Part shown: one piece after another, positions 31,052-41,870 of the stretch
Layout of the letters: each line of letters starts with the position of its first letter
Numbering within the stretch: position 1 is the first letter of the stretch
NCBI RefSeq assembly: GCF_040954645.1
Contig: NC_092803.1
Coordinates: 8,867,230 to 8,931,229 of the forward strand
DNA from: Diabrotica undecimpunctata
Taxonomy: Eukaryota; Arthropoda; Insecta; Coleoptera; Chrysomelidae
Reading direction: 5' to 3'
Length of the DNA stretch: 64,000 nt
The notes under the pieces: model-generated
What the model was told of the DNA's origin: nothing
What the model saw: the letters and a program-made list of their open reading frames with translations, nothing else
The model's database searches: none
Translations under genes and position numbers: made by a program

Positions 31052-31284
31052 GTTTATTCATACTTAAAAATGATGTAGTTACTTAAAATAAATGTAAATC
31101 TTAATGAATAGTAGGAAATATTTAGTTATGTACACTTTTTTTTTAAATAAAATTGTTACTATTTTACGATTTTTTTATTTATTTGTATGCATATTTTGTA
31201 AAATATTTGCATATTTTCGGGTAAACATGTGCATATTTACGCGCATATTTTCTACATTTTTATTTGCATATTTGCCGAAGTCTA

Positions 31285-34200
31285 ATCATAATTATTCGCT
31301 GTTACTGATTCAGAGAAGGTCTTTAGTTTTGTCCGTAGTCCTCTAACATTTTGATAATAGACACTGTAATAGCCGTTTGATGCACATGTACCTCCAGATG
31401 GTCATCTTATTGGGGAAAATTTTGTGGAATATTCGTAGATTTGTTCCCACCATCAGAAGAAGACGGATCAAGAATAACATCATTGTTATTTCTTTGAGTT
31501 GCCTTTCTGTTTATGTTAAATCGTCTTAAAATAATTTCATCTGGCCAAAATTCATTGTATCATTGTCCTTAAAGTTAACCCCAATTTTGAATTGAACAAA
31601 TTCTTCCTATAGTTTTAAGTTGTTCTATGATAAAGGCATTATCATTACCTTCTTTTAATGATAGTTCATCAGTTATATATTTGCTTATAATATTTACATT
31701 TACAATTTTGGATAAAGGATTGGTAAAAGACAATAGTCATCATCATTCTATTGCATCATCTCTTAGTTTGATGGCAATATTTTTGCCAATTTTTGCAATG
31801 ACATGTCGGCTAATTTTAGAGAATAAAATTACTATCGGCTGGTAAACTCAATTTGAACATATTTGTAGGTTAACCTGTCAGTTTTTTACTTACTTTTAGT
31901 CATCGCCAGTTATAAATAAAGATGTATTCTGAGATCGCTGAAGAACATCTGTAATCTCGTTCTTTTACATTGGTCCTTTGAGCCGAATCTTATTAAACCC
32001 ATAATTTGGCAGAGAACCAATATTACTAACTAACTAAAACTTTAGGACACTAATTGTGAGCCAGAAAAACTGGTCAAATTATGTGATATTGTACTATTCT
32101 TGTTAGTTTTGGATCAACTAGCATGCCACCTACAGTTCTTATTTTTTAATATATGCTACTTATACGAACCGGATAAAAAACTGTAAAATAAAATTAAGTA
32201 AAGTCTAAAATGACGGAGACGTCGTGGAGAAAAATGGTTAAAGCAATGTAGATGTTCTTGGAAATGAAAATGACTAATACTTTACGTTACTTTAAAGAAA
32301 GACTGAATTTTGATAATTGATCATTATTAATTCAAATACACAAATGAGATGGTAACATTGAACGATTTTAAAGTAAGATGGAGTAAATTGGAGAAAAACG
32401 AGTGAAATTGGAGTGCTGATATAGTCGGAGAAGGAGATAAATGTGTATGAACAAATGTAATTGGGGATCCTAATACGAACAAGTGTAAAGAAAAAGGGAG
32501 GATGATGACCTCTTCTGAGGGTCAGGGCTATTTTTATTTTAATCAAATTTAAACAGTTCCATATAGGTAACGCTTTGTATAAATTGAAAGAGCTTTTGTA
32601 CCCCTACTTCTTTTATTTTTACAGTTCTTTTGGTACACCACCCGCACAATTTTCCACTTTACTAAGTTTTCAGCTTATGGAACTGAAAACAAAAAGTTTT
32701 TATCAAACCCCGCCAGAACTTTGATCCGCCCGCAACGAATAACAAAAATAGTGCCTGACACCTTTCAACTGTTCTATTCGCTCGAATTATCACAAATGCT
32801 CGTTTTTTCGGCTTAATGTAGGAATTGTCCGGTGTCACTTTAGGTAATCTAAGCTTTACTACACTATAAAAATTGCTTTCATTCATTATTAATAAATGCC
32901 TTAATTGAATTTTGCTCGTGTGACTATTAAACGAGAAAAACCGCAAAAAAAGAAATGTACCTTTCACAAAAGCACACAGTTACGTAATTACACAAAAGCA
33001 TTTAAAATTAAAGGAATACAGAAACTAAAATTTCTCTAAAATCGTCGATAAAAACACGATATTACACCACTATACAATGAGGACGTAAAGATTTACATAA
33101 ATTCAATATTTTTGTAAATAAAAATATTTTGACGAAATCCTCAGATAGATCGATTTATATTTTGGATTGCGCATTGGCTTGTATAATTCGAAATACTGAT
33201 GACGTCATCGATCTTAAAATGGAACGATAATATTTTTTTCCTTTTTGAATTTTGCTTTAAAAAACTATTTCAAAAATATAAGACACTTTTAGTCTAAAGT
33301 CATCAGTTCGTGAATTAGAGAGAAATGTTTATTACAACTTTTTTTATTTCGAGTAACACAATACATCTTACAATTAAATTAAATGTTGTGTCAATTTATG
33401 TCTTTTTTATAGCTTTTTAAGGGAAAAAGTCTTCTAAATGCACTATTCAGCCCATTCCAGATTTAGACAGTGCCAGTGGAAATTTTTGAGCTGGTAATGT
33501 ACCCAATGTCTTCCACTTTCCTTATCCTCTCTTCACCGTATCTAATATACTACTCTACGTTATTCAACCATTCACTAAGTTCCAATCGTTTTTCCCACAG
33601 AGCATTACTTTAACCAGCGCCTCCAATATAGTGGAAGAATCTCTTCCCAAGGGAAGAGGATCTTCTTTCCTCTTCCTTTGGGAAGAGAATTTTACCAATA
33701 CATTTCAGGTAATAACCAAAACAACCGTACCTCATAAACAAATGAGTTAGATGATAGTTTATCCCGCCTTGTTCATGGTGAACTCATGTTTTAAGGTTAG
33801 TTATTATGACGCCGAATAAAATCAGGGTTTCCCTCGTACCGTCCATCTCCTTTCTTAATATTCATTCATCACTATATGACGATTTAAATTCCCCACTGTT
33901 ACTGTTCGTTTTAAAATAGTTACCTTTTTCTCGGCCATCAGATCTATCGGTGGAAATCTATAAACCATTACCACTTCTACTCTCTTGAGAACTTATCAAC
34001 ATACGCAGTTATTCTAATATTCCGCTATAAATTCGATCAGAAACTATCAAAATTGCAGTGCCTTACATCATAGCAGGCCGTTTAGCGATATTGAGAATTT
34101 GTCATTCAGTTTCATTGAAACTTGTGTCTCATAAAATACATCACACCACTTACCTCTCCATTTAAGCTATCCTGCGCTACATCTATATAAATTATTTATA

Positions 34201-34912
34201 TAAATGTTTTGTTTTGATGTACCAAGTTAAATATTTTTCTTTTACAGCCTGTCTCCACTCTTCCAGTCTTTGTCCCAATTCCTTGTCAATACAAATCAGC
34301 ATATATTAAGCACTCAATAATGTCACTTTGGAATTTTCATTTTATCTTTGTTTGTTTTATATGTTTTCTATTAGAATTTCAAAACACATATACTTTTGTT
34401 TGTTGTAAATAGTACCAATATTTGAAATGAAATAAAACTAAACATCTTAAAGACGAATCACATTGTAACTGTCTTTTTTAAAGTGTATCCACCATAGACT
34501 GCGCCAGTTAGGAATGAGTAACACGCCGTACATTCCCGAGCGACCAGCGGCCTCTCTACAACGCAAATTCGCCTATCCAATTACAGTAATCTTCTAACGG
34601 GGTGAGCAAAGCACCAGCTTCGAGATAATTAAATCATAGACTGTACGGATGAGGTGGTAATGTACAGTCTGATAATATTCCAAAATCCACAGAGAGAATC
34701 GAATTCGGTATGTACAGGAAAAAGCGCCGATGGATTCATCGCACTTACAGATTAATTAAAAAAAAATTGGTCGATGAGGGGTTTCAAAGGGCGGGATGGT
34801 CTATTCGGTTTTATTATGTAACGAACGTTGCGTTGAGCAACTGAATAAAATCAATCTGTCTCGCGTGAAGTGTATCAAATTTGAGTCTTATTGGCTATTG
34901 TTAAAATGTAAC
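31285..34912. other. Unrecognised intronic sequence
   Basis: There are 3.6 kb without recognisable genes. Open frames at 32292-32546 and 32662-32967 (minus) have no family motif. GATGACGTCATC, a perfect 12-bp palindrome containing a CRE-like core, lies near 33199. A strong short hairpin lies at 33641-33687. Confidence 0.45.
33641..33687. repeat. Short hairpin, 20-bp arms, 7-nt loop
   Basis: CTCTTCCCAAGGGAAGAGGA at 33641-33660 pairs with 33668-33687 with one mismatch across a 7-nt loop. Each arm is itself nearly palindromic (CTCTTCCC AA GGGAAGAG). No gene context is visible. Confidence 0.75.
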
Positions 34913-35462
34913 TTGATAATCATGGATGCGTAATAGATCCATCTGAAAAACACAAATATTTTATTAGGAACATAATAGCCCAAAAATTATATTTGCAAAA
35001 AAATTATCCAACTACACAGGTAGTTTTGTATTTAAGACAAATAATCATAGATGCGTAATAGATCCATCTGAAAAACACAAATATTTCATTATGAACTTAA
35101 TAGCCCAAAAATTATATTTGCAAAAAAATTATCCAACTACACAGGTAGTTTTGTATTTAAGACAATTGTGTCAATACAAATTTCAAGTAAAACAACAGCT
35201 TCGAAACAATTTTACTAATTTATCAAGACAGTCTCCTTCTATGATCTTACACATCTTGATAATCATAGATGCGTAATAGATCCATCTGAAAAACACAAAT
35301 ATTTCATTATGAACTTAATAGCCCAAAAATTATATTTGCAAAAAAATTATCCAACTACACAGGTAGTTTTGTATTTAAGACAATTGTGTCAATACAAATT
35401 TCAAGTAAAACAACAGCTTCGAAACAATTTTACTAATTTATCAAGACAGTCTCCTTCTATGG
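34913..35462. repeat. Three-copy tandem repeat, periods 125 and 218 bp
   Basis: The first copy starts near 34916, the second at 35041 and the third at 35259. All share ATGCGTAATAGATCCATCTG and ATTATCCAACTACACAGGTA. Copies 2 and 3 carry an extra ~93-bp 3' segment absent from copy 1. Copy 3 ends near 35462. Near-identity between copies 2 and 3 implies recent duplication. No coding role is apparent. Confidence 0.93.
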
Positions 35463-35520
35463 TAGAAATAACTAGAATATAGATATTGTTCTGAAGCTAT
35501 TTTCTTGTGCAATTTTAAAG

Positions 35521-36674
35521 TAATTACTATTTAAATAGGAATAAGCCACAATTAAAGGTTAAAGTACGTTTATTGATGTATCAATTTCCACTTCGGAAAT
35601 CGTTCTCAAAATACAAACATTAGTAAATTAAACAAATTTTTGTTTTTCTGTTAGTGAAAAATTCTTCTAATAATTTAATTTTATCTGACTCATTTATATT
35701 GACAATTCAGACATACATTATACATTTTAAAGTAGACGACTTTAAAATGATATTGCCAATATTGTTGAGTTGCGCTTCTGGGACGACTTTACTTATAAGA
35801 TAGTTCAGTCGATTACATGAAATCAACTTTAACTTGAGAATATCCATCAAAAAAGATCATAGCATGTAATTCGTCTTTAAAAAGACAAATACATGCCATG
35901 ATGACAGTAAAATTCTCCTGTTAGCGATTCCATAGTAAATTATGAGGGAAAAACCAGGAAAAAAACCTCATAATACTATTTTGCCATGGTAAGTATTTGG
36001 TCGTGCATTTAGTTTACCATCGTGCATCAATAAACACCAAATTCTGATTTTATATGTTTGTTATTTAAAAAACATAAATGATGTATGCTCTATATATTAC
36101 TAACTTACTAATAATGGTATTTTCCTTTTAATAACTTCCTCTTTCAATATGGGTAACCAGATCCTACTACATTCTGCCGAGGAATTTGCAACACAATTGG
36201 TCTCATTTGGCATAATTAGAGCCGCTTCTTTGATTTTTTCTCTTTTTACCATTCGTTTCTTTTAGGACTATATTTGAATCATTCCATTGAATCCTATGTT
36301 CATTATCCCATGCGTATTTACATATTTGAGATCTATCAAATTCTCTATTTTTAATATAAGATTGATGTTCACTTACTCTAACATTTAATGGCCTTGATGT
36401 TTCACCTAAATAAAACTGATCGCATTCACAAGGTATTTTATAAATGCAATTCTTTGTCATTTCTTGTTCATTGTTAGGTTTGATTTTGTCAATGTAAATG
36501 ATTCAGATAAAATTAAATTATTAGAAGAATTTTTTACTAAGTAACAGAAAAACAAAAATTTGTTTAATTTACTAATGTTTGTATTTTAAGAACGATTTCC
36601 GAAGTGGAAATTGAAACGTCAATAAACGTACTTTAACCTTTAATTGTGGCTTATTCCCATTTAAATAGTAATTA
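35521..36674 (-). mobile_element. Penelope-like element remnant with inverted flanking repeats
   Basis: About 185-bp arms at 35521-35705 and 36486-36674 are inverted copies of each other. Between them, on the minus strand, is a GIY-YIG endonuclease relic. Penelope-like retroelements carry RT plus a C-terminal GIY-YIG nuclease and terminal repeats that can be inverted. The RT part is entirely absent here. Confidence 0.88.
36080..36475 (-). pseudogene. GIY-YIG endonuclease domain of Penelope-like element
   Basis: The minus strand reads NNEQEMTKNCIYKIPCECDQ, then FYLGETSRPLNVRVSEHQSY, IKNREFDRSQICKYAWDNEH, and RIQWNDSNIVLKETNGKKRK. After a 1-nt shift it continues EAALIMPNETNCVANSSAE and PILKEEVIKRK. 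The YLGET segment corresponds to the YIG half of GIY-YIG, and the Cys residues (CEC) and the HRIQW block are typical of Penelope nucleases. The RT domain that should precede it is missing. Confidence 0.88.
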
Positions 36675-36710
36675 TTTTAGAATATAGATAAAATAACTAT
36701 AATAATATTA

Positions 36711-37624
36711 CTTCTTCTTCTTCTTCTTCTTAAAGTGCCTATCCGTTCCGGACGTTGGCGATCATCACGGCTATCTTCACTTTGCTTATTGCAGCGCGGA
36801 ACAGTTCAGTGGTAGTCGTGTTATACCACTTTCACAAATTTTGAAGCCAGGAAATGCGTCTTCTTCCCGGTCCTCTCTTACCATTTACTTTCCCTTGGAG
36901 AATCAGCTGGAGAAGGCCGTAACGTTCTTGATTTCTCATTACATGACCTAGATATTCCAACTTTTTAGTTTTGACGGTCATGAGAATTTCACATTCTTTC
37001 CCCATTCTACGCAGGACCTCCACATTAGTAACTCTGTCAACCCAGGATATACGTAAGATGCGCCTATAACACCACATTTCGAAAGCTTCGAGCCGATTCA
37101 TAGATGCAACAGTCAGTGTCCATGCTTCCATTCCGTAGAGCAGAACTGTGAATATGTAGCAGTTCAATAGACGGCATTTTGTTTTTAATGATATGTCTCG
37201 ACTGTTGAAAATAGTTCTCATTCTAACGAATGCTGCTTTTGCTTTTATTATTCGCTGTTTAATTTCTGTTGAGTGGTCCCATTGGCTATTTAAATTGGTG
37301 CCTAGATATGTATATTGCTCGACTCTTTCGATATTCTGTTGGTTGATTGTAAGTTGAGCGTTTAGTATTGGTTTTTTACTAATTGTCATAAATTTGGTTT
37401 TCTTTATGTTAAGAACTAGTCCGTATCTGTTGCTGACTTCTGTTATGCGATTTGTTAATATCTGTAAGTCATTCAGATTATCGGCAAAAACTATAGTGTC
37501 ATCTGCATATCTAATGTTATTCAACCATTCACCGTTTATTAGTATTCCTTTCGCACAACCGTCTAAAGCTTCCTTAAATACCCATTCAGAATAAATATTG
37601 AACAACAATGGAGACATTCTACAA
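36711..37624 (-). mobile_element. 5'-truncated RTE-like retrotransposon copy
   Basis: A (TTC)n run at 36711-36731 is the complement of a (GAA)n tail. The minus strand then encodes the RT C-terminal half from CRMSPLLFNIYSE: LNNIRYADDTIVFADN (intact YADD), VEQYTYLGTNLNSQWDHSTE, FTVLLYGMEAWTLTVASM, and LEYLGHVMRNQERYGLLQLI. A stop interrupts at about 36832 (WLQNL-stop-KWYNTTTTELFRAA), and the protein would otherwise end IANVRNG. The first half of the RT and the endonuclease are lost. I could not define a clean target duplication. Confidence 0.9.
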
Positions 37625-37878
37625 AAGTATAATAACCAATTGTTGTGTCGTCTCCTGAATTAGGAGTCAACCTCCGGAATACATTTCTCAGGTGTGGGTC
37701 AATTTATATTAACATCCAGAAGACCAACCGGCCTGAGAATGGCACTATCATTCCAATAGGAGAGTTGAATCCAGGGCAAGAAAATCCACAACTAACAACA
37801 TGGCTTGCTAACAACCATAGCAGAAAAGACCAGGATAAAACCTAGGATTTGGTGACAAGCATTTTTCCTTACTATAAT
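37625..37878. other. No feature recognised
   Basis: This is a short spacer without motifs between the RTE-like copy and a tandem repeat. Confidence 0.4.
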
Positions 37879-38757
37879 GTAACACTGTAGCAAGAAGTCA
37901 AATAATTTTTATTTAAATTCAATATAATATTTAAACATGTATTTTTCTGCCCTTTTTGTTTAATATTTTAATAAACATGTGTTAATTTAACAGTGTATTG
38001 TTTCTTCTTTTTACTTGTTTGCGTGTGTTGCTCCAGAGTAGACCATATTCACGTCCTGAGTGAGCTAGCCAGGGAGTGTTTCGTATAACGTCTAATGTAG
38101 CAATTTTGCAATTGATACATTAGGGGTTATGACGTTAAAAATTGGTCCCAACGGGAAACGATTTGTCACTCCAACGTTGTTAGTGATGTTAGTCGGATTG
38201 TAGCAGCAAACTAAGGTTTGCGGTTACAAGTTGACAACAGCAGCTCAACGTTGGGATGTTACAAATTGAGCCTCGAAGGATTACAAATTGGCACCCAATG
38301 AATGTTCGTTGGAACGTTACAAATTGGTGCCTAACGTTACAAATTGTAACACTGTAGCAAGAAGTCAAATAATTTTTATTTAAATTCAATATATTTAAAC
38401 ATGTATTTTTCTCTCATTTTTTTTTAATATTTTAATAACCATGTGTTAATTTAACTGTGTATTGTTTCTTCTTTTTTACTTGTTTGCGTGTGTTGCTCCA
38501 GAGTAGGCCATATTCACGTCCTGAGTGAGCTAGCCAGGGAGTGTTTCGTATAACGTCTAATGTAGCAATTTTGCAATTGATACATTAGGGGTTATGACGT
38601 TAAAAATTGGTCCCAACGGGAAACGATTTGTCGCTCCAACGTTGTTAGTGATGTTAGTCAGGTTGTAGCAGCAAACTAAGGTTGGCGGTTACAAGTTGAC
38701 AACAGCAGCTCAACGTTGGGAAGTTACAAATTGAGCCTCAAAGGGTTACAAATTGGC
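37879..38757. repeat. 466-bp tandem duplication, second copy truncated
   Basis: TGTAACACTGTAGCAAGAAG begins both copies, at 37879 and 38345. They stay closely similar through to GTTACAAATTGGCA, where copy 2 ends near 38757. Each copy repeats short variants of CAAATTGGYxCCxAACG, which resemble retroviral-type primer-binding sites, and contains a hairpin with CTAATGTA/TACATTAG arms. It could be an LTR-derived duplication or a satellite monomer pair. Confidence 0.92.
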
Positions 38758-40097
38758 AGATCCAGATGGACAATCCTGAATAATATTACACTGTTTTAAA
38801 ATAACTTCGACTGCTTTTTTTCGATCGCTGTATATTTTTATTTTAGGTCTTAAAACATACTTAAATAGGAAATTAAATTTCCTAAGTACGTATATTGATA
38901 TTGGAATCTTCAGTTAATCTCTTAATAAGAGAAAGGTGCGGTAATTTCGATGTGTTTCTCTTTGATATTTTAAAATACCCTCGTAACGATTGAGAAAAAA
39001 ATGAGATTTGACAGTTGTATTTAAAGTTTTGTATCATACAGAGCAGTTTATAAAGAATTACTTTTTTCTAAATTAATAATAAAAATATTTTCCATGTGAT
39101 CCAATTTTCTGGGACATACTGTAGATATAAAATGGGCCACAGATAAACCAAACTACCACATCTTTGCGATTTTCACCAAAAACTCGTACAAGAAGCGATA
39201 TACACTCCGGCCGCGTGTGTCCCTATGAATGAATAATCCTCTTACGAACTTCCTAAGGTAGCTCGCCCTGCAGTTTAACCGTCACCTTGGTGTCCATGGG
39301 AACGGGCGCGGAAAAGAGATAGGATTAGAACCTTTCGAGTCCAGTAATGGGTAACCCTACGCTCAAAGGTGTTTGCCTGTTTGCTCCTTCTGCCGAAATA
39401 AACGGATTATTGCGATTACATACTCAGATATTGCACTCTGAGCGGGGCGGCTTGGCTGTCGCGTCGCGGCGGCGAGGATCAGGTGTCTTGCAGTGATTTA
39501 TTTGTGTATTTTTAAGTGTGTATTAGGATAATATCGTCCATCTGTGTATTATCTAAAAACATTAGAATTTGTCAATTTTTGAAAAATTCTGTTCTCTTAA
39601 ATTCTTTGTCTCTTTTTCTTCTTTTTATGTTTTTATTTTTTGTCTTCCACAACACTTTTTTTGCTAGCTTTCTCCGTAAAATTGTACAATTTTTAGTGAC
39701 AATAAAGCATATTTCTATTCTATTTTATTCTACAGCTATTAGCAAAATTTGACACTATAGTTTATTTTTATGAACGAGAGAGTAATTAGCATAATTTTAA
39801 CTGGTAGCTCCGACCACTCCATGGGCGTGCTCAAGATTAATTGAAAAATTACTTTGAATAATTGTAAAAAATAAATGAATTATTTCAGTGTTATAAAGTG
39901 TTATGTGTATGTAAACAAAAGTGACCTCTTTTATCACACACTATATTAGAACTGACTGGCCTACATTAAAAAGGGTTTTAAAAATTCACATTTTTTTTAT
40001 TTTTAAAAATTACAAAAGAGAAAAATAGTTTTTAAAACCGTCTAAGGTATGTTAAATAGATGAATAAAAATATTAATATAAAACTTACAGCTACTTG
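38758..40097. other. No feature recognised
   Basis: 39200-39490 is relatively GC-rich, ending GTCGCGTCGCGGCGGCGAGG. I considered rDNA similarity and rejected it. The remainder is AT-rich without motifs. Confidence 0.4.
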
Positions 40098-41442
40098 TTA
40101 CAAATCCAAATCAGATTCAGAAGATGAACTTTCAGAACCAAGATTTATAATAACTGGCTCGATCATTTTATCAGTAATATTGTCCAGCTTCCACATTTTT
40201 TCCTCTTCTTTAATAGTGTGATTTACTGCCTTTTCCCAGTTTTCAGGTTTTACATTATTTACGGCCTCCAAAAACAACTGTTTAACATCATGAATTTTAA
40301 AAGTGGTATTTTTTCTTGAAACTTCACTCTTTATCTGTGCCCATACCAGTTCAATCGGGTTTAATTCACAATGATATGGTGGGGATCTAAGTACTGTCAT
40401 TCCACGATTTTTGGCAATTTCATCAATTTCGTATTTTTTAAATTTTTCTTTATGAAGGGCACACAACGAATAAAGTTCCTTTCTTATAGATCCGGGATGG
40501 TACGTAATATTTTTTGAACTCAGCCAATTCTGCAAGTCTTTTTTTAACCACTTGGTTGTGGGCAGTCCTTCTATAAGTCTGGAGTGATAACTGCATTATC
40601 CATTACTATTACACAGTTCTTAGGAAGAAGATCTATCATTTGTTCGAACCATTCTTGAAAGACATCAGCGTTCATGTCTTCATGGTAGTCACCGGTACGA
40701 GTTGATTTAAAAGTTAATAAACCACCTTCAACAAAACCGTCTGAACTGCCAATGTGTACTATTATCAGCCTGCGTCCCTTTCCTGATGGTGGGTTTAAAC
40801 CAGTAGATAAGTTATTTACAAAAGCGTGCCTTTGACTTGTAACAGTTTCATCCTGCCAAAATTTATTTGGTGTATGACCCTCGTTGATCCATGTTTCATC
40901 AAGATAAAATATTTTTCTTTTTTGGTTTCTCATTTTCTTTATGGTTCTTAGAAAATGTCTTCTCCATATGACAATATCGCTTCTTTCTAATAAAATAGAC
41001 TTTCTGGGATTCTTTTTCCAGCGGAAGCCTATTTCTTTTAAAAGTTTCCATAACGTACTTCGACTCATTTCTGGGTAATCCTTATCATCTCGAACTGAGA
41101 CAAGAACTTTATCCAATGTTGGAAATTCTTGTCTAAAGAAGAATTCATGCACTTTCCGTCGAAGTCCTTCTTTAAAATGATATTCTATTTGAAATTTTGG
41201 TTTCCCTGGAGCATTACGTGGCATTTGAAAACTACCACATTTCTCTTCTTTAATAACTCTGTAAATCGTAGATTTCCCAACACCAAGTGTACTGCTAACT
41301 AACTCAACGGTCTCATCAACACTTTCACATAAACGTTTGTCTGTAAATGATTTAAAACAATTAAATTAAATATTAATGTTTTTTCATTAACTGTTAGAGG
41401 ACCAATTTTTCGGCGTTTACACGGCACTTCCAAATTTTCCAT
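40098..41442 (-). pseudogene. Tc1/mariner-superfamily transposase, DD82E spacing, two frameshifts
   Basis: The minus strand begins MENLEVPCKRRKIGPL. After a frameshift it gives ESVDETVELVSSTLGVGKST-IYRVI, a helix-turn-helix. Then come MPRNAPGKPKFQIEYHFKEG, IFYLDETWINEGH (first Asp), NPPSGKGRRLIIVHIGS, VIVMDNA (second Asp), and RSPPYHCELNPIELVWAQIK (Glu), with an acidic Ser-rich tail SSSSESDLDL. A 1-nt deletion at about 40590 follows VMDNA; allowing for it, 82 residues separate the second Asp from the Glu. About 448 codons in all, a full-length protein. No terminal inverted repeats could be defined. Confidence 0.85.
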
Positions 41443-41685
41443 AACACTAGTATACACAATAAACTGCACCTTGCAACTGAAGTACCTACTTTTAGTGAAC
41501 TGTTAAGAATTTTGAATACGCCACTTGGACCTTCCTATATACAAAATGGAAAAACCCACTATCACATTTTCTGTGGAATAAGTTTAGAAGGTAATTATCT
41601 AGTCAATTACTGTCGTAGATTCCTGGAATTAAAGAATTAAATGTTTGATTGTTGAAACCCTTACTTCGTGGAATGCACTCATTTC

Positions 41686-41713
41686 AGATAAAATAAAACG
41701 TTTTATTTTATCT
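41686..41713. repeat. Perfect 28-bp palindrome 1
   Basis: The half-site AGATAAAATAAAAC is followed directly by its complement. It lies about 240 bp upstream of the transposase start. Confidence 0.95.
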
Positions 41714-41829
41714 AAAGAATTAAACTTTATTTTGCGAATAGGCAAAGAATTAAACTTTATTTTGCAAATAGATAAAATAAAACGTTTTATTTTATCTAAA
41801 GAAATAAACTTTATTTTGCAAATAGGTAG
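41714..41829. repeat. Short direct repeats around the palindromes
   Basis: AAAGAATTAAACTTTATTTT occurs at about 41714 and 41744, and a variant at about 41800. Each is followed by GC(G/A)AATAG. Together with the palindromes they form a compact repeated module. Confidence 0.85.
41770..41797. repeat. Perfect 28-bp palindrome 2 (same sequence as palindrome 1)
   Basis: The sequence is identical to 41686-41713, offset by 84 bp. Confidence 0.95.
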
Positions 41830-41842
41830 GTACTTATTAAAC

Positions 41843-41870
41843 TTTTATTGGTTATATATAACCAATAAAA
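41843..41870. repeat. Perfect 28-bp palindrome 3 (different sequence)
   Basis: The half-site TTTTATTGGTTATA is followed by its complement. It has the same length as palindromes 1 and 2 but a different sequence. Confidence 0.95.

Larger units (their letters stand above)
28419..31284 (+). mobile_element. hAT-type transposon with BED-like finger and subterminal GCATATT clusters
   Basis: Identical 20-bp terminal inverted repeats TAGACTTCGGCAAATATGCA lie at 28419 and, inverted, end at 31284. Within 100 bp of each end GCATATT recurs about five times, the layout of transposase-binding subterminal repeats. The interior holds a two-exon transposase gene. I could not find an 8-bp target duplication: GTGATTAC lies left and ATCATAAT right. 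The flanks may have decayed. Confidence 0.88.

Noticed and set aside
32662..32967. A 101-codon minus-strand frame
   Set aside because: No recognisable motif, no splice or promoter context, and composition like the surrounding non-coding DNA.
33190..33215. CRE-type regulatory site GATGACGTCATC
   Set aside because: A 12-bp palindrome alone, with no nearby promoter or gene, is not enough to call a functional site.
34913..35462. Possible CRISPR-like array
   Set aside because: Units are 125-218 bp tandem duplications without short repeats and unique spacers, in a eukaryotic intron.
36690..37640. Target duplication around the RTE-like copy at 36711-37624
   Set aside because: TATAATAA occurs near both ends but not directly adjacent to either, so I do not claim it.
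39240..39300. Ribosomal DNA fragment (CTAAGGTAGC resembles a 28S motif)
   Set aside because: The match is only about ten bases and the surrounding sequence does not resemble 28S rRNA.
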